DNA of 64,000 nt. It comes from Sistotremastrum niveocremeum HHB9708. Its lineage: Eukaryota > Basidiomycota > Agaricomycetes > Sistotremastrales > Sistotremastraceae. The notes under the pieces were generated by a model. The model had not been told where the DNA came from and searched no databases. It saw only the letters and a program-made list of their open reading frames with translations. The stretch lies in the NCBI GenBank assembly GCA_001630475.1, contig KV419437.1, positions 62,001-126,000 on the forward strand, written 5' to 3'. A program made the translations under genes and the position numbers. Shown here in pieces: positions 1-10,048 of this stretch. Numbering within the stretch: the first letter of the stretch is position 1; each line of letters starts with the position of its first letter.

Positions 1-1062
1 CCCCTTCTCGCCCAGAACTCTGCGGACCTCTTCTGCCAAGAGATCGCCCATTGCCATACGACTGCGATAAACACTGATGCCGTCCAAAACCGAGTCGGGA
101 CGAGCGAAATATACATATTCGAAAATATCCGGAGCGAAGGTCTGTGGCTTGCAGACTACTCTTCGGCTCACGGACGATCGTGTGATGATGATGGCTTCTC
201 CTGGTCGAACGTCCTGCCATCCTGTGAAACCTCCAGCATCGGCCACAACGCTCTCACTGGCAAACATATAGTCCAGAGCGCCGCTCGGAGTTCGACGAGA
301 CGCCATGCCGATGGGACGAATTCCGTTAGGGTCTCGAAAAGCGATAATCCCAAAGCCAGCCAGCATGGCAGTACAAGCAAAGGCACCCTTGCACTGATTC
401 ATGAGCCCGCCTATTGCCGTGAAGATATCGTCTTCGTTGATACGGAATTTTCCCGTTTTTTGAAGATTGTCAGCGAATATGTTCAAGAGAAGTTCAGAGT
501 CGGACGATGTATTGATGTGACGATGGGCTGTTGCATCCATGAAGTGTAGGAGGGATGATGTGTTGATCAGATTGCCATTCTAATTATCCCCGGATGAGCA
601 CACGACACACAGATCAGGAAAACTACGGCATACGTGGGCAAGAACGATGCCATACGGTGAGTTCACATAGAAAGGCTGCGCTTCAGCATGAGCTGAGCTC
701 CCGGCGGTTGGATATCGCACTAGAGAGGATAAAAATCAGCTCCGAGGGATGCAGACTCGAACACCGGCGGTACCGTGACCCACTCCCATGCTACCGACGA
801 GCCTCGACACAGTAGCCGCATCGAACACGTCCCGAACCATTCCGTTCGCTTTGCATTGATAAAATCGGCCTTTGGGGCCACAGGTGACTATTCCACAGGC
901 ATCCTGGCCTCTGTGTTGGAGGAGGGAAAGCCCCTCGCAAATTTCGGGAGCTGCATCGATTTCTGGATCATGCAGAAGGAGAGCAAGCACACCACACACT
1001 GTAGATCAGAGGCAGGCAGGTTAGCTTCTCAAGAGAGCGACGGAAAGGCAGAGCGGCTTACT
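1..1062 (-). CDS. ADE4: Amidophosphoribosyltransferase (glutamine PRPP amidotransferase), N-terminal part, runs off left edge
   Basis: Catalyses the first committed step of de novo purine synthesis: PRPP + glutamine to 5-phosphoribosylamine, in the cytosol. The visible part is the class II glutamine amidotransferase domain. The protein opens [11 protein letters not shown], and Cys2 is the catalytic nucleophile exposed after Met removal. The segments [28 protein letters not shown] and [10 protein letters not shown] follow over three exons, and the last visible residues read about [19 protein letters not shown]. The C-terminal phosphoribosyltransferase domain lies outside the window. No ATG precedes Cys2 in the open frame. 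A 63-nt intron (1061 to 999, donor GTAAGC, branch GCTAAC, acceptor CTACAG) joins an A at 1062 to TG at 998-997 and so builds the start codon. The family identity is clear; the split start is inference from splice signals. Divergent from GCD7. Confidence 0.93.
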
Positions 1063-1409
1063 TATCGTAGCAGTCAAGAAAAGAAAATAAGTTACCGAAA
1101 CAGCTTTGGAAACGTGCGTCTGAAATTTTTCGGAGCAAGTGACCGGCGTTACCGTGACGTGACGATCGATCTTTCGGCGATTGATCGGTAAATCCGGCTA
1201 AATCCAAAAATGGAAAGACCCGGAAATATCAGATATTCAAGAAATGAGGAGTGATTGATATAAATATGAAGTTTAAGCAAGAACGCTATCACAGGTGAAG
1301 CAGTTTTGCTATCATAGCAAGACCACAGTGAGGAGGTTTTCGTAGTTCAAACGGTCCGGTTGAAGCTCTTGGTAAACAACCCACAACACCAGCTTCTGAC
1401 TCGCAACTC
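1063..1409. promoter_or_regulatory. Divergent promoter between ADE4 and GCD7
   Basis: A 347-bp gap between the two divergent start codons. It must hold both 5' leaders and the ADE4 promoter. I see no long frame and no clear TATA box; short AT-rich stretches lie around 1200-1270. No specific binding site is claimed. Confidence 0.5.
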
Positions 1410-2755
1410 ATGGATTCCCAGGTCGACAATCTCATATGGAAACTTCGTAGAAGGTATTTATGCTTTTCATTATGAGTGTATTATATCCTCACTGTTTCAG
1501 ACAGATCGTGGGCTCACGGCTTACAGCAATTGAAACCCTGCTTGTTCTCAGGCAATACATCACCAAAGCAAAGTTCACGACCATAGATCAACTCATTCAG
1601 AAGATCAAAGGAATAGGCGCACGGCTTGTTGCGGCTCAACCGACAGGTCCGTATTCTCTTCTGTTGTCAGTGACTGATCAAAGTAACCCATACGCCCCAG
1701 AACCGGTTGTGGGCAACATCGTCCGTAAAGTTCTCCATCACATCAGGGAGGAATACAAAACTGCTGCAAACAAACCTGGTTCATCAATCCAATCTTCGGC
1801 TTTCTCTTTGAGAAATTTTGTCGTTTCCGGACAGCCTCGTCATCAAGCTACCCTTCAAAAGACAGAGGCTCGGGACCATTTATTGCGCTCGAGATCCGAC
1901 TGGCATCATGACAATCATGCGGAGAGCTTGAAACCTGTCATTATGGAAGCCATACAGGATATATTTGATGAGCTGGAGACAGTCTATGAGAGTGTATCGA
2001 AGAGTGCAAAGGATCACATTCATTCTGAGTGCGTGCTCATCACTGCTTCATGATTCACGGCTCGACTTAATCCATCTCACAGCGAGATCATTCTCACGAT
2101 TGGGAAATCCAGGACTGTCGAGTCTTTTCTCAAAGCAGCGGCACACACCCGCAAATTCACCGTCATTGTTGCAGAAACTGCACCTTCGTTCGTTCTTTCA
2201 CTCCGACCCATTTCTCGAAATTGAAGTGTCCTAGGTATGGTGGAAAATCTACCGCGAAAGCCTTGGCATCAGCCGGAATTTCTACGTTTCTAGTGCCTGA
2301 TTCCTCCATCTATGCTTTGATGTCCCGTGTCAATAAAGTCATCTTAGGGGCTCACGCCGTTCTTGCTCAAGGCGGCATATTTGCTGTCTCTGGGTCATTG
2401 ATGGTTGCCACTGCTGCGCGAGCTCATAGCACACCGGTGGTGGTCTGCACAGGTCAATTCAAATTAACACCGCTCTGGAACTTGAACAACGAGTATGGTT
2501 CCGCGGACATAGAAAATCCAGACGCCGTTCTAGGATTCGACGAGGGCAGTCTGGTCGACAAAGTGGATGTGGTCAACCCTTATTATGATTATGTGAAACC
2601 GGAATTGATTGACGTACTCATAACTAACGAGTACGTTATGCACCATGTCATACAATTTTCCCCACTCACGATAATACGGCAGTGGCGATCACCCACCATC
2701 TTCGGTTTATCGGTTGATTAAAGAGGCTTATGATGATGCGGACCATGAATTATGA
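1410..2755 (+). CDS. GCD7: Translation initiation factor eIF2B subunit beta
   Basis: Regulatory subunit of the eIF2B decamer, the guanine-nucleotide exchange factor for eIF2 in cytoplasmic translation initiation. The protein begins [14 protein letters not shown], continues after an intron as [21 protein letters not shown], and carries the IF-2B alpha/beta/delta Rossmann-like half ([50 protein letters not shown]). An intron starting GTACGTTATG and ending CAG near the 3' end restores the usual C terminus [19 protein letters not shown]; without it the frame stops early with no family match. The start is the ATG giving the conserved N-terminal helix. The stop lies 37 bp from the stop of convergent GUF1. 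Known family; confidence is high, with individual exon ends read by eye. Confidence 0.93.
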
Positions 2756-2792
2756 TGATGCCACAGTACAGTGTGATAGACCATCGGTTTTA

Positions 2793-5712
2793 CTACTTTT
2801 TCTGAGTGGATCCCAGAATATCGAAGAAGGCCTCCTGGGGTAGATCCACTTTGCCAATCTTCTTCATCTTCTTTTTACCCTCTTTTTGGTTCTCTAGATG
2901 CTTCATCTTTCTCTCATAATGACCTCCATATAATCCTTGAAGTATTATGAATTATCAGATCTTTACGATACCCAGAACTTGAACGCACCAGCAGTGACAT
3001 CCTTACGATACGCCGACAGCGTTTCGCGGGCAAGTACTTTACGACCGACCGCAGCTTGTATAGGAACCTCAAATTGTTGTCGAGGAATGACTTTCTCTGG
3101 ACATAGATGAGAAAAACGCGCATTACCTCAGGTCACCAACTCACTGAGTTTGGCTACCCAGGTGCGAGCCGTCCGATCCAAGGCTGAGCGATGCACGATC
3201 ACAGCAAGTGCGTCCACGGGTTGATGATTGAGCAGAAACGTCATCTGAGGATCGTTCAGCCCTGATCTAACTTGTGGAAGAGAAACTTCCTACCTTGGAG
3301 AGATCGCTTTGCTTATACCCTGCTTCCTCATAACTGTAGGAGACATTAAGATAATGTTGAGTGTATCTTGAGAAATCTTACTCGAAACTAGCAAATCCCG
3401 AACTACGGCTCTTCAGCTTCTCGAAAAAGTCGGACACAATCTCGGCCAGTGGGATATGGCAAGTCAAAATGACACGCGCTGAAGTGTCCGATGCATCAAT
3501 ATGATGATGGTCTATATCTTCTGCGCGATGCTCGGAGCAAAGTTCCATCATTTCGCCCAAATACTCTGATGCTCGTTAGGACAGGATGTTATATTCGGAA
3601 CTGGCTTACTCTGCGGCACAATTATTGTAGCTCGAACGATCGGTTCTTCAACATGACATCCTCTGACGCCATAGTCGGAAGGATCAGGGAAGTCGGTCGG
3701 ATTGCTGACTGTTATTGTTTTATCCTTGTACACGACTGGGGTCGTGGATTAGCACCCATTGAGACGAAGGAAATCGAGAGTGAGGCTCACTCCTATAGGG
3801 TACAGTAGGGGCAGTGACAATGATATTGGCCTCGTATTCATCCTCCAATCGTTGTCTGAAGACATCGAGATGGAGAGTACCCAGGAAGCCCAGACGGCAC
3901 CCTTGTCCGAGTGCGGTAGACGACTCTCGCTGGATAGTCACGCTTCTATCTGTCAAGGTCAACTGCAGCACATTAGTTTGCGGTGGATCGCTGTAGGAAG
4001 ACGTCGTCAAACCCGTTTAATGGACTCCTCGAGTTTCAAAAAGTCTTTGTTGTCTAGAGGAAATACCCCTGCAAAGACCTGACGGACGCTAAGTAACGAG
4101 ACAAATTGAAAGCAATTGATTCAGTGGGCTCCGCACCATGGCTTTCATAGGAGAGAACCCGGCAAGGGCGGCCACAGGTTCACCTACTCGATGGAGAGTG
4201 TCTCCGATGTGGGCTGGTGTTGTCGAGTTCAGTCAGAGGTCCAGATAAGTTGTCATATTATTTCACCTTCGCTGGATTGCTTCATGTTGCAGGCTAACAT
4301 GTCAATAAGTTTCATCCAGGCATTGAGATGTCGTATTTACCGATATAACCAACTTGACCCGCATAAAGTACCCCAGTAGACTCTTCTTCAGGATGCATGA
4401 TGCCTACATCGATGACATCATATTTCTTGTTGGAATAGCAAGAAACGATCTTATCATCTGATTCCGAATTAGCACGTATCATGGCAGAAGCTTGACGTCT
4501 TTACTTTTCCGCAGAATACCGTCCTGGACGCTGACCAAAGAAATCACCCCACGATATCGGTCATACCTAACAGCCAATTAAAACGACCAGTGGCATAGGC
4601 CCATCGAATCCAATACCCACGTTGAATCGAAGAGTAGGGCTTTTAATGGTGCATCTCGCGAGGCGGGAGGCGGCGGTATTCGGTCGATGATTGTTTCGAG
4701 AACACTATCAATGCCATGGCCAGATTTCGCAGATATTGAGATGACTTGAGCGGGATCTACGTGAAACATAGATTGCATTTGTGCAATGACACGTTCAGGA
4801 TCGGCTGCAGGGAGATCGATCTGTGACGGTCAGTAAGTTAGTTTAATTTTACCCGTAGCAAATCAACCGTTACCTTGTTTAGCACTGGTATTATATGCAG
4901 TCCTCGCTCTTTTGCGACATGAAATACGGATAGAGATTGAGCTTGGACACCTTGGGAAGCATCGACAAGAAGAAGGGCGCCTTGGCATGCTGCCATAGAC
5001 CTCGAGACTTCCCATGCAAAATCGACATGACCCTTTCGACGTTTCTCTCATCAGCTACAGTCAATATTAATACGTTGTGAACACGTACTGGAGTGTCAAT
5101 GAGATTGAGGAGATATGATTTATTCTTCAGCGTATGAAACATACTATTGTCGTGAGAAGACCGGTAAGATCCCTACATGTGATGAACATACGTTGCTGTC
5201 TGAGCTTTGACTGATGTCTCGTCAGCTTGGGCCTGCTCGAGAAAATGCAGAAGGCTCTGACCCGTGATCCCTCGTTCACGTTCTACCTTCAACTTATCCA
5301 ACACCTGCTGGTTTGCGCCGCCCCCCCGAACTTGGATGGTACCAGTAACCTATCATGGAATATATTAGAGAACATTACAGGGTCGGAGAGGACACCAGCC
5401 TCGAGAAGTCTGTAATGTCATTCAAGCCGGGTCATTCCAAGAGCGCACACTTGAAATACTTGCCTGTCAGCAAGAGTCGACTTTCCATGATCTACATTCG
5501 AATTAGTTCTGATTCGAGGATGCAAGAGCGCAGTGCCAACCTATATGCGCAATGATTGAGAAGTTGCGAATACGATCGCAAGGATAGAGCTCCAGATTGA
5601 CAGCATCATGAGGAACTGAGCTAGTCGAGAATGACAAATTCAAACGCGTGAATTTTTGTGCCTTTGAAGTGGCCGAAGGTCTAGCGAGGGTGAATAGAGT
5701 GCATTTCAGCAT
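2793..5712 (-). CDS. GUF1: Translation factor GUF1 (LepA/EF4), mitochondrial
   Basis: GTPase that promotes ribosome back-translocation and protects mitochondrial protein synthesis. The N terminus ([20 protein letters not shown]) is basic, rich in S/T and free of acidic residues, as in a mitochondrial presequence. GTPase motifs appear in order: [10 protein letters not shown] (G1), ERERGITVKAQ (G2), DTPGHVD split by an intron (G3), and NKID (G4). The C terminus [20 protein letters not shown] is typical of LepA. Oddity: between DR and VTGTI the frame can only be kept by a GC-AG intron (5463 to 5410, donor GCAAGT), a 10-nt exon at 5409-5400 coding for LLE, and a second intron ending at 5350 whose donor is either GC at 5399 or GT at 5393. 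The start codon lies against the 5' end of the cwf18-like gene. Function is secure; the 5' splice pattern is inferred from frame. Confidence 0.92.
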
Positions 5713-5768
5713 GAACTGGATGTCCAGCGCTCAGCAGAAAACTGGAAAGTCGCAGGGAAAGCAGGTGG

Positions 5769-5776
5769 CACGTGAC
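5769..5776 (-). promoter_or_regulatory. CACGTGAC E-box in the GUF1/cwf18 divergent region
   Basis: CACGTGAC, which reads GTCACGTG on the minus strand, lies 57 bp before GUF1 ATG on the GUF1 side and 7 bp before cwf18 ATG 5783. It fits the RTCACGTG core bound by Cbf1/USF-type bHLH factors. Binding is inference. Confidence 0.4.
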
Positions 5777-5782
5777 CAGTCA

Positions 5783-6409
5783 ATGTCTTTGGTTGACGCC
5801 TCGGAGCAGCGCAAAGCTAGGCTTCAAGCTCTCCGTGCAAAAAAGCAGGGCGGTCCAGTCACTGCTGTCGATGGGTACGCCTCTCCTACTCTGGCTCTTG
5901 GGACAGACAACTGACTTTTTGGCAGCTCACCAGAACCAGTGACCTTCAGCCAGCGCAACTTTGACCCTGTATCCCGTACTCTTCGAAAACACGCAGCCGC
6001 GGAGGATGCCATTGAAGACACAGTGGAAAAGGATGTAGCCGGTCTTGCTGAGAGAATCATCGCAGAGGATGAGGAACGCCGAGCGCAGGAACTGGTACGC
6101 TTTACCACTGATCTCATCACTTATTAGTCTCACATGGACTCAGGATTTATTCAATATCGCCCCGAAAAGGCCTCATTGGGATCTCAAACGCGAAACGGAG
6201 AAAAAGTTGGCAAAGCTGGAAAGAAAGACTCAGGAAGCAATACACACCCTCATTCGTGCGCCCCTTCCCATCGATCTACCAACTTTAACCCCACTCATTT
6301 TGATCCAGGTCAACGTCTAGCCGCCCAACGAGGGAACGATGGCGACATCGTGGGAGCAATGAAGGCTCAAGAGGCAGCTGACAAGGAAGAAGATTCGGAT
6401 GAAGATTGA
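5783..6409 (+). CDS. cwf18: Pre-mRNA splicing factor of the cwf18/CCDC12 family
   Basis: Small spliceosome-associated protein, part of the NineTeen/Cdc5 complex in fission yeast and of the activated spliceosome in human (CCDC12). Seen: an N-terminal basic helix (EQRKARLQALRAKK), then FDPVSRTLRKHAAAE, an acidic middle, the family signature APKRPHWDLKRETEKKLAKLERKTQEA across an intron, IHTLIRQRL after another, and the acidic tail EEDSDED. I chose ATG 5783 because family members start just before the basic helix. In-frame ATGs at 5711 and 5720 would add about 24 residues, and the first overlaps the GUF1 start codon. Head-to-head with GUF1, so one gene's promoter must lie in the other's transcribed part. 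Convergent with the WOPR gene, stops 155 bp apart. Confidence 0.85.
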
Positions 6410-6564
6410 GCAACAACATATAGTATGTCATTTTAGTACTTTTGAGTGTTCTATTATAAAGTGTACAGCCGCGAATAAGATTAAGGGTCTCCTCTAAAGC
6501 ATACCGGATACCGTGTCAAAATTAATTATCGAGCCTGCCGATCTCAGTCGTGGTCATGGACGCT

Positions 6565-7522
6565 CTATAGGACCGTGCGGGAATTCAGGAGCTGTATTAT
6601 GCGTTGGTCTTCGGTTCGTCGGTCATCCCTAGATCCCATGGGGAAAGCACTCGACGTCAGCAAGGAGTGGACTGGTGGTAGACCACTGCTAGGGGAATGT
6701 GGTAATGAAGAACGCGGTGAGGACGGAGTGGACGGAGACCAAGCTTGATACTGAGGGGGCGGTGGACCTCGGGACCCGCCCATTGCTGATTCGGCATCAA
6801 TTGATGGGCGCGATCTCGCTTTGCCACTGCGATACATTCCCGGAGGGACCGTCACACTGCGAAGGATGGGATCTGTGTCGAGCGTTGGCAAATTGGGAAG
6901 GTCTTTATATGTGAAATAGGCGGTCATATGCCCTAGACGTAAGGTGAGACGAGAATGTGCAATCCAACACGCGACTGCTTACATTTTCTAGGTTTTGTGT
7001 CTTTGGGACCCATGAAGAATGCACTATATGTCTGTTTTACTAACGCATTCGGATTTTGATCGTTTGTAGGAGTAAATGGATATCCCTGCTCTGCTCGCAT
7101 CCTGTCGAAGACAAATGAGACTGTTTGCCAATCCCTGATATCCGTGTGCTTACACTGAGCTGGACCACATTGTTGTGGATGTCGAGGGCGATGGCATCCC
7201 GTCAATCTTCTCTTCGTAAAACAAGAAGTCGCCTCCTACAAGAGTTCACTGTCAATAAGAAGACCGAGAAGCTCAAGAAACCAAGAGACATACTCATCCG
7301 CGATTGTCCGAAAGATCGCCCATCAGTCCATCTGCGAAGACCAGATTCTTCTTCGCTTTCCTCCCAGACGAACACGGAACCCGAGCGGATGAACTCGTCT
7401 CGTTCTGCGTCATTGAGACGACGAGACACGATGCGAAGCCGACCGAGGCGGACTGCCTCTAGGATTGTCTGGGCATCATAAACATGGCGAACATGGAGTC
7501 GTGGGTGAGTCGGTCTCTGCAT
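6565..7522 (-). CDS. WOPR-domain (Gti1/Pac2 family) transcription regulator
   Basis: Fungal-specific DNA-binding regulator related to Wor1, Ryp1, Sge1 and Pac2, which control morphology and development. WOPR-A box: LHVRHVYDAQTILEAV, RLGRLRIVSRRLNDAERDEF, IRSGSVFVWEES, GLRRWTDGRSF, then GDFLFYEEK after an intron. WOPR-B box: NALVKQTYSAFF, then KPRKWHMTAYFTYKDLPNLPTLD, where the Trp codon is split by an intron (T|GG). A short Ser/Pro-rich tail (PPPPQYQAWSPSTPSSPRSS) ends the protein. At roughly 260 residues it is short for the family; many WOPR regulators have long Q- or S-rich tails. The ATG at 7522 is nearly at the domain start. About 1.1 kb upstream is gene-free. Targets are unknown. Confidence 0.88.
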
Positions 7523-8611
7523 GATTTAGACGTGACAGTGGATCAAGAGATGGGGAGATAAGAGCGAGGCGGAACCGAAGGCAATTCGTGAAGGAATGGA
7601 GTGTCATCGCCCGCCGCTTTTAAGTGATGGAAGGGGTACCGGTTCCACGTTCGAAGTGCGAGCGGAGCACCCACGGGAAGGATGGTGTGGAGGATGTTGA
7701 TTGATTATACAAAGCAGGAATGTAAGAGTTGAGTCTCCTCGTGGAGACGACAACCTTCCAGCCTCGGCAAATGGTACGATTTCACTTGCCTCCGCAGCAG
7801 AACTGTCTGAACGGTAGAGCGCCAGGTGCAATCCATTGAACTGGATATGAGGTAGAGACGGGCGTCGCACGGTCCTTACGCGCTCCTCGGAGACCTACTG
7901 GTTGAAGCCCATCAAAAGGTTGACGTACCTGGCCCACGGCTATGGAAAGACGTGTCCGGAGGCGGCGGAGACTGAGAAAGATGCCTTGCGTCAAGATGGC
8001 TTAGATCCCACAGTGGCCTCGTTTCACGGAAACACAGGCCGCACTTCACAGGACGCCAGTGTTGCACTGACTGCGGCGATAGATAATGGACGATTCACGT
8101 CACGGAACTGAATAAGCGCGACGACTAATAACAACAACGGAGAGACCACCACCCTAGTTCCATGAGAGTGCATTGCCTCGGAAGGATTTGGCTCATGAGA
8201 ACACGGTTATAAAACCGAGGAAGCAAGGTTTGGGAATCTGCAAAAGGCAATCGACTTCTGACCTAGTGCCTCAGCATTCCAGTTGCTGGGATGCCTCGTG
8301 AGGTTGCCTAGGTGAGCTCCGTCTTGGCGGCGAGACTGTGGCAAAAGACACTAAGGGAGCTTGCAATCGATGGCCCAGGAATGGAACGATATACACAGAG
8401 AATATCTTCGTCTCAGTCTGTGTATAGCCTCCATATCGATCCCGAATAGTCGTGAGAGTGTCTTGGGTGTAAATCGTCCGAACATCTCTTCTCAAACACA
8501 CAAATACACAAATACAGCATGCTTGTCTGTAGTCGTGGGAATCCCCGCCCAATCCGGAAGCGTGACTGTGACGCGTCACCTCATTCTCACCAGTATCGCA
8601 CAACCTGCATC
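7523..8611. promoter_or_regulatory. 1.1-kb gene-free divergent region between the WOPR gene and elongin-A
   Basis: No frame here resembles a protein; the longest chance frames are about 110 codons and overlap each other. The region probably holds the promoter and a possibly long leader of the WOPR regulator plus the elongin-A promoter. Long leaders are known for master WOPR genes such as Wor1, but none is shown here. Confidence 0.4.
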
Positions 8612-9785
8612 ATGCTCCCTCAGGAGCTTGTCTTCACTGTTGACGGTGAGCAGGCCCAATCGACAGCGACGACAAGCAGAATACTTCCGCTAGCCTATTA
8701 CTGTCACCGAAGTGAGTCTCGTTTGACCAAGCCAGCTCTCGCTTATCAGGCATTATCAGCAATCCTCACGCACATAGATTGTAAATCCCGCACTTAATAT
8801 ACGCCGTCTCCAATTGACTATTCCCTCTAGCTTTTACTGGCTTCGGTTCATTGCCACACCATCTTGTTGAACCAATCTTACAGCAGTGCAGCGCCGAGGC
8901 TTTGGAGCGTTTCGAAGAGAACACCCCAGTAAGCACGACTATCTGTTTACATCTGCGATCTGACTCATGCTTATTCCTTCCTAGGCTCTCGCATCACTTA
9001 CTCAAGGTACCGATAACCCCCTCTTCGAATGACCGGTTAGTTGACTCGCTATCAGATTGCTGGAGGAATCTTTGCGAACGGCAATTTACTCAAGATGTCG
9101 CCTCAATCCTCGCTGGCGATAGGTCCCCGCCGGATGATTGGAGAAGCTACTATTTTGTGAGTATTCTATATATATTGCGAATATATCACTTACACTGATA
9201 TCCAGACGCTGCAAGCACGACAACAACAGCGCTTCGAAGAATTAGGCTCCAAAATACGAGGCCAGCGACAAGAGGCCGAAGATCGCAAGAAAGAGCGTCA
9301 GATCGTCTATACCGATCCTGTCATTCGTCGTGGACGTGGTGGAGGTGCGCCCACTACATCCGACCGATGTGATGTACTTCACTGACGCACTTGCAGTTGG
9401 ACGACCCAGTACTTTGATCGAGAAGACCCGGAAGGAATCAATGAAGATCCAGCGAAGTGTCTATGGCTCGTCTCGCTCACCCTTTCTTACTCCCGCCAAA
9501 CCTGCCCGCCCTAGACCAGAAACACGACCCGTCAAACCGCCTCCTATTACTGGGATGGGAATGATGTCTATGCCCCGTCCGGCAAAAATTGCTCGGACAG
9601 AGCCCACACCGCCGTCCGGCTCAAGCGCATCCCCGCCGCCTCCACAGTCATCACCACCACCGTTTTCCCCTGCTCTTTCATTATCACCGACCAAGATAAA
9701 ACGGGATCCCATGTCCAGTCTCTTCATGCCTAAACATAAAGCTCATTCACAACGCCCAGTCCCTGTAGCAGTTAAGAAGTCATGA
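8612..9785 (+). CDS. ELA1: Elongin-A-like protein (RNA polymerase II elongation / E3 ligase adaptor)
   Basis: Elongin A binds elongin B/C; in yeast Ela1-Elc1 with Cul3 ubiquitinates stalled RNA polymerase II, and in animals it stimulates elongation. Seen: TTSRILPLAYYCHR joined through an intron to FTGFGSLPHHLVEPILQQCSAEALERFEENTP (F-box-like elongin-A motif with the BC-box LPHHLVEPIL), then ALASLTQ, DSLSDCWRNLCERQF, DDWRSYYF, TLQARQQQRFEELGSKIRGQRQEAEDRKKERQ, and STLIEKTRKESMKIQRSVYGS. The tail is Pro/Ser-rich (SPPPPQSSPPPFSPALSL) and ends in a basic KHKAHSQRPVPVAVKKS. At least five exons. The start at 8612 is the first ATG in the frame leading to the conserved part; the first exon is less certain. 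Convergent with the GID7 gene. Confidence 0.85.
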
Positions 9786-10048
9786 ATAACTCGTACCACC
9801 TCCGTTTTGTCATTGGTCGGTGTATCATGTAGAATTCGACATCCTGTATTTTCCCCTAGTGTATTCTAGTCTGTGCGAACATACTGTTCATGCAATAATA
9901 ATCAATTCCATTTATTGTCGGGAGCGGTATAGCAGAACATGATCTATGTGCAATGCAAAATATGAATGCGAGGGATGTGAAGGATATGATGACGATGATA
10001 GTAAGAATGCTACAATAGTGCTGAAGGGAAGGAGAAAATAAAAGATGA

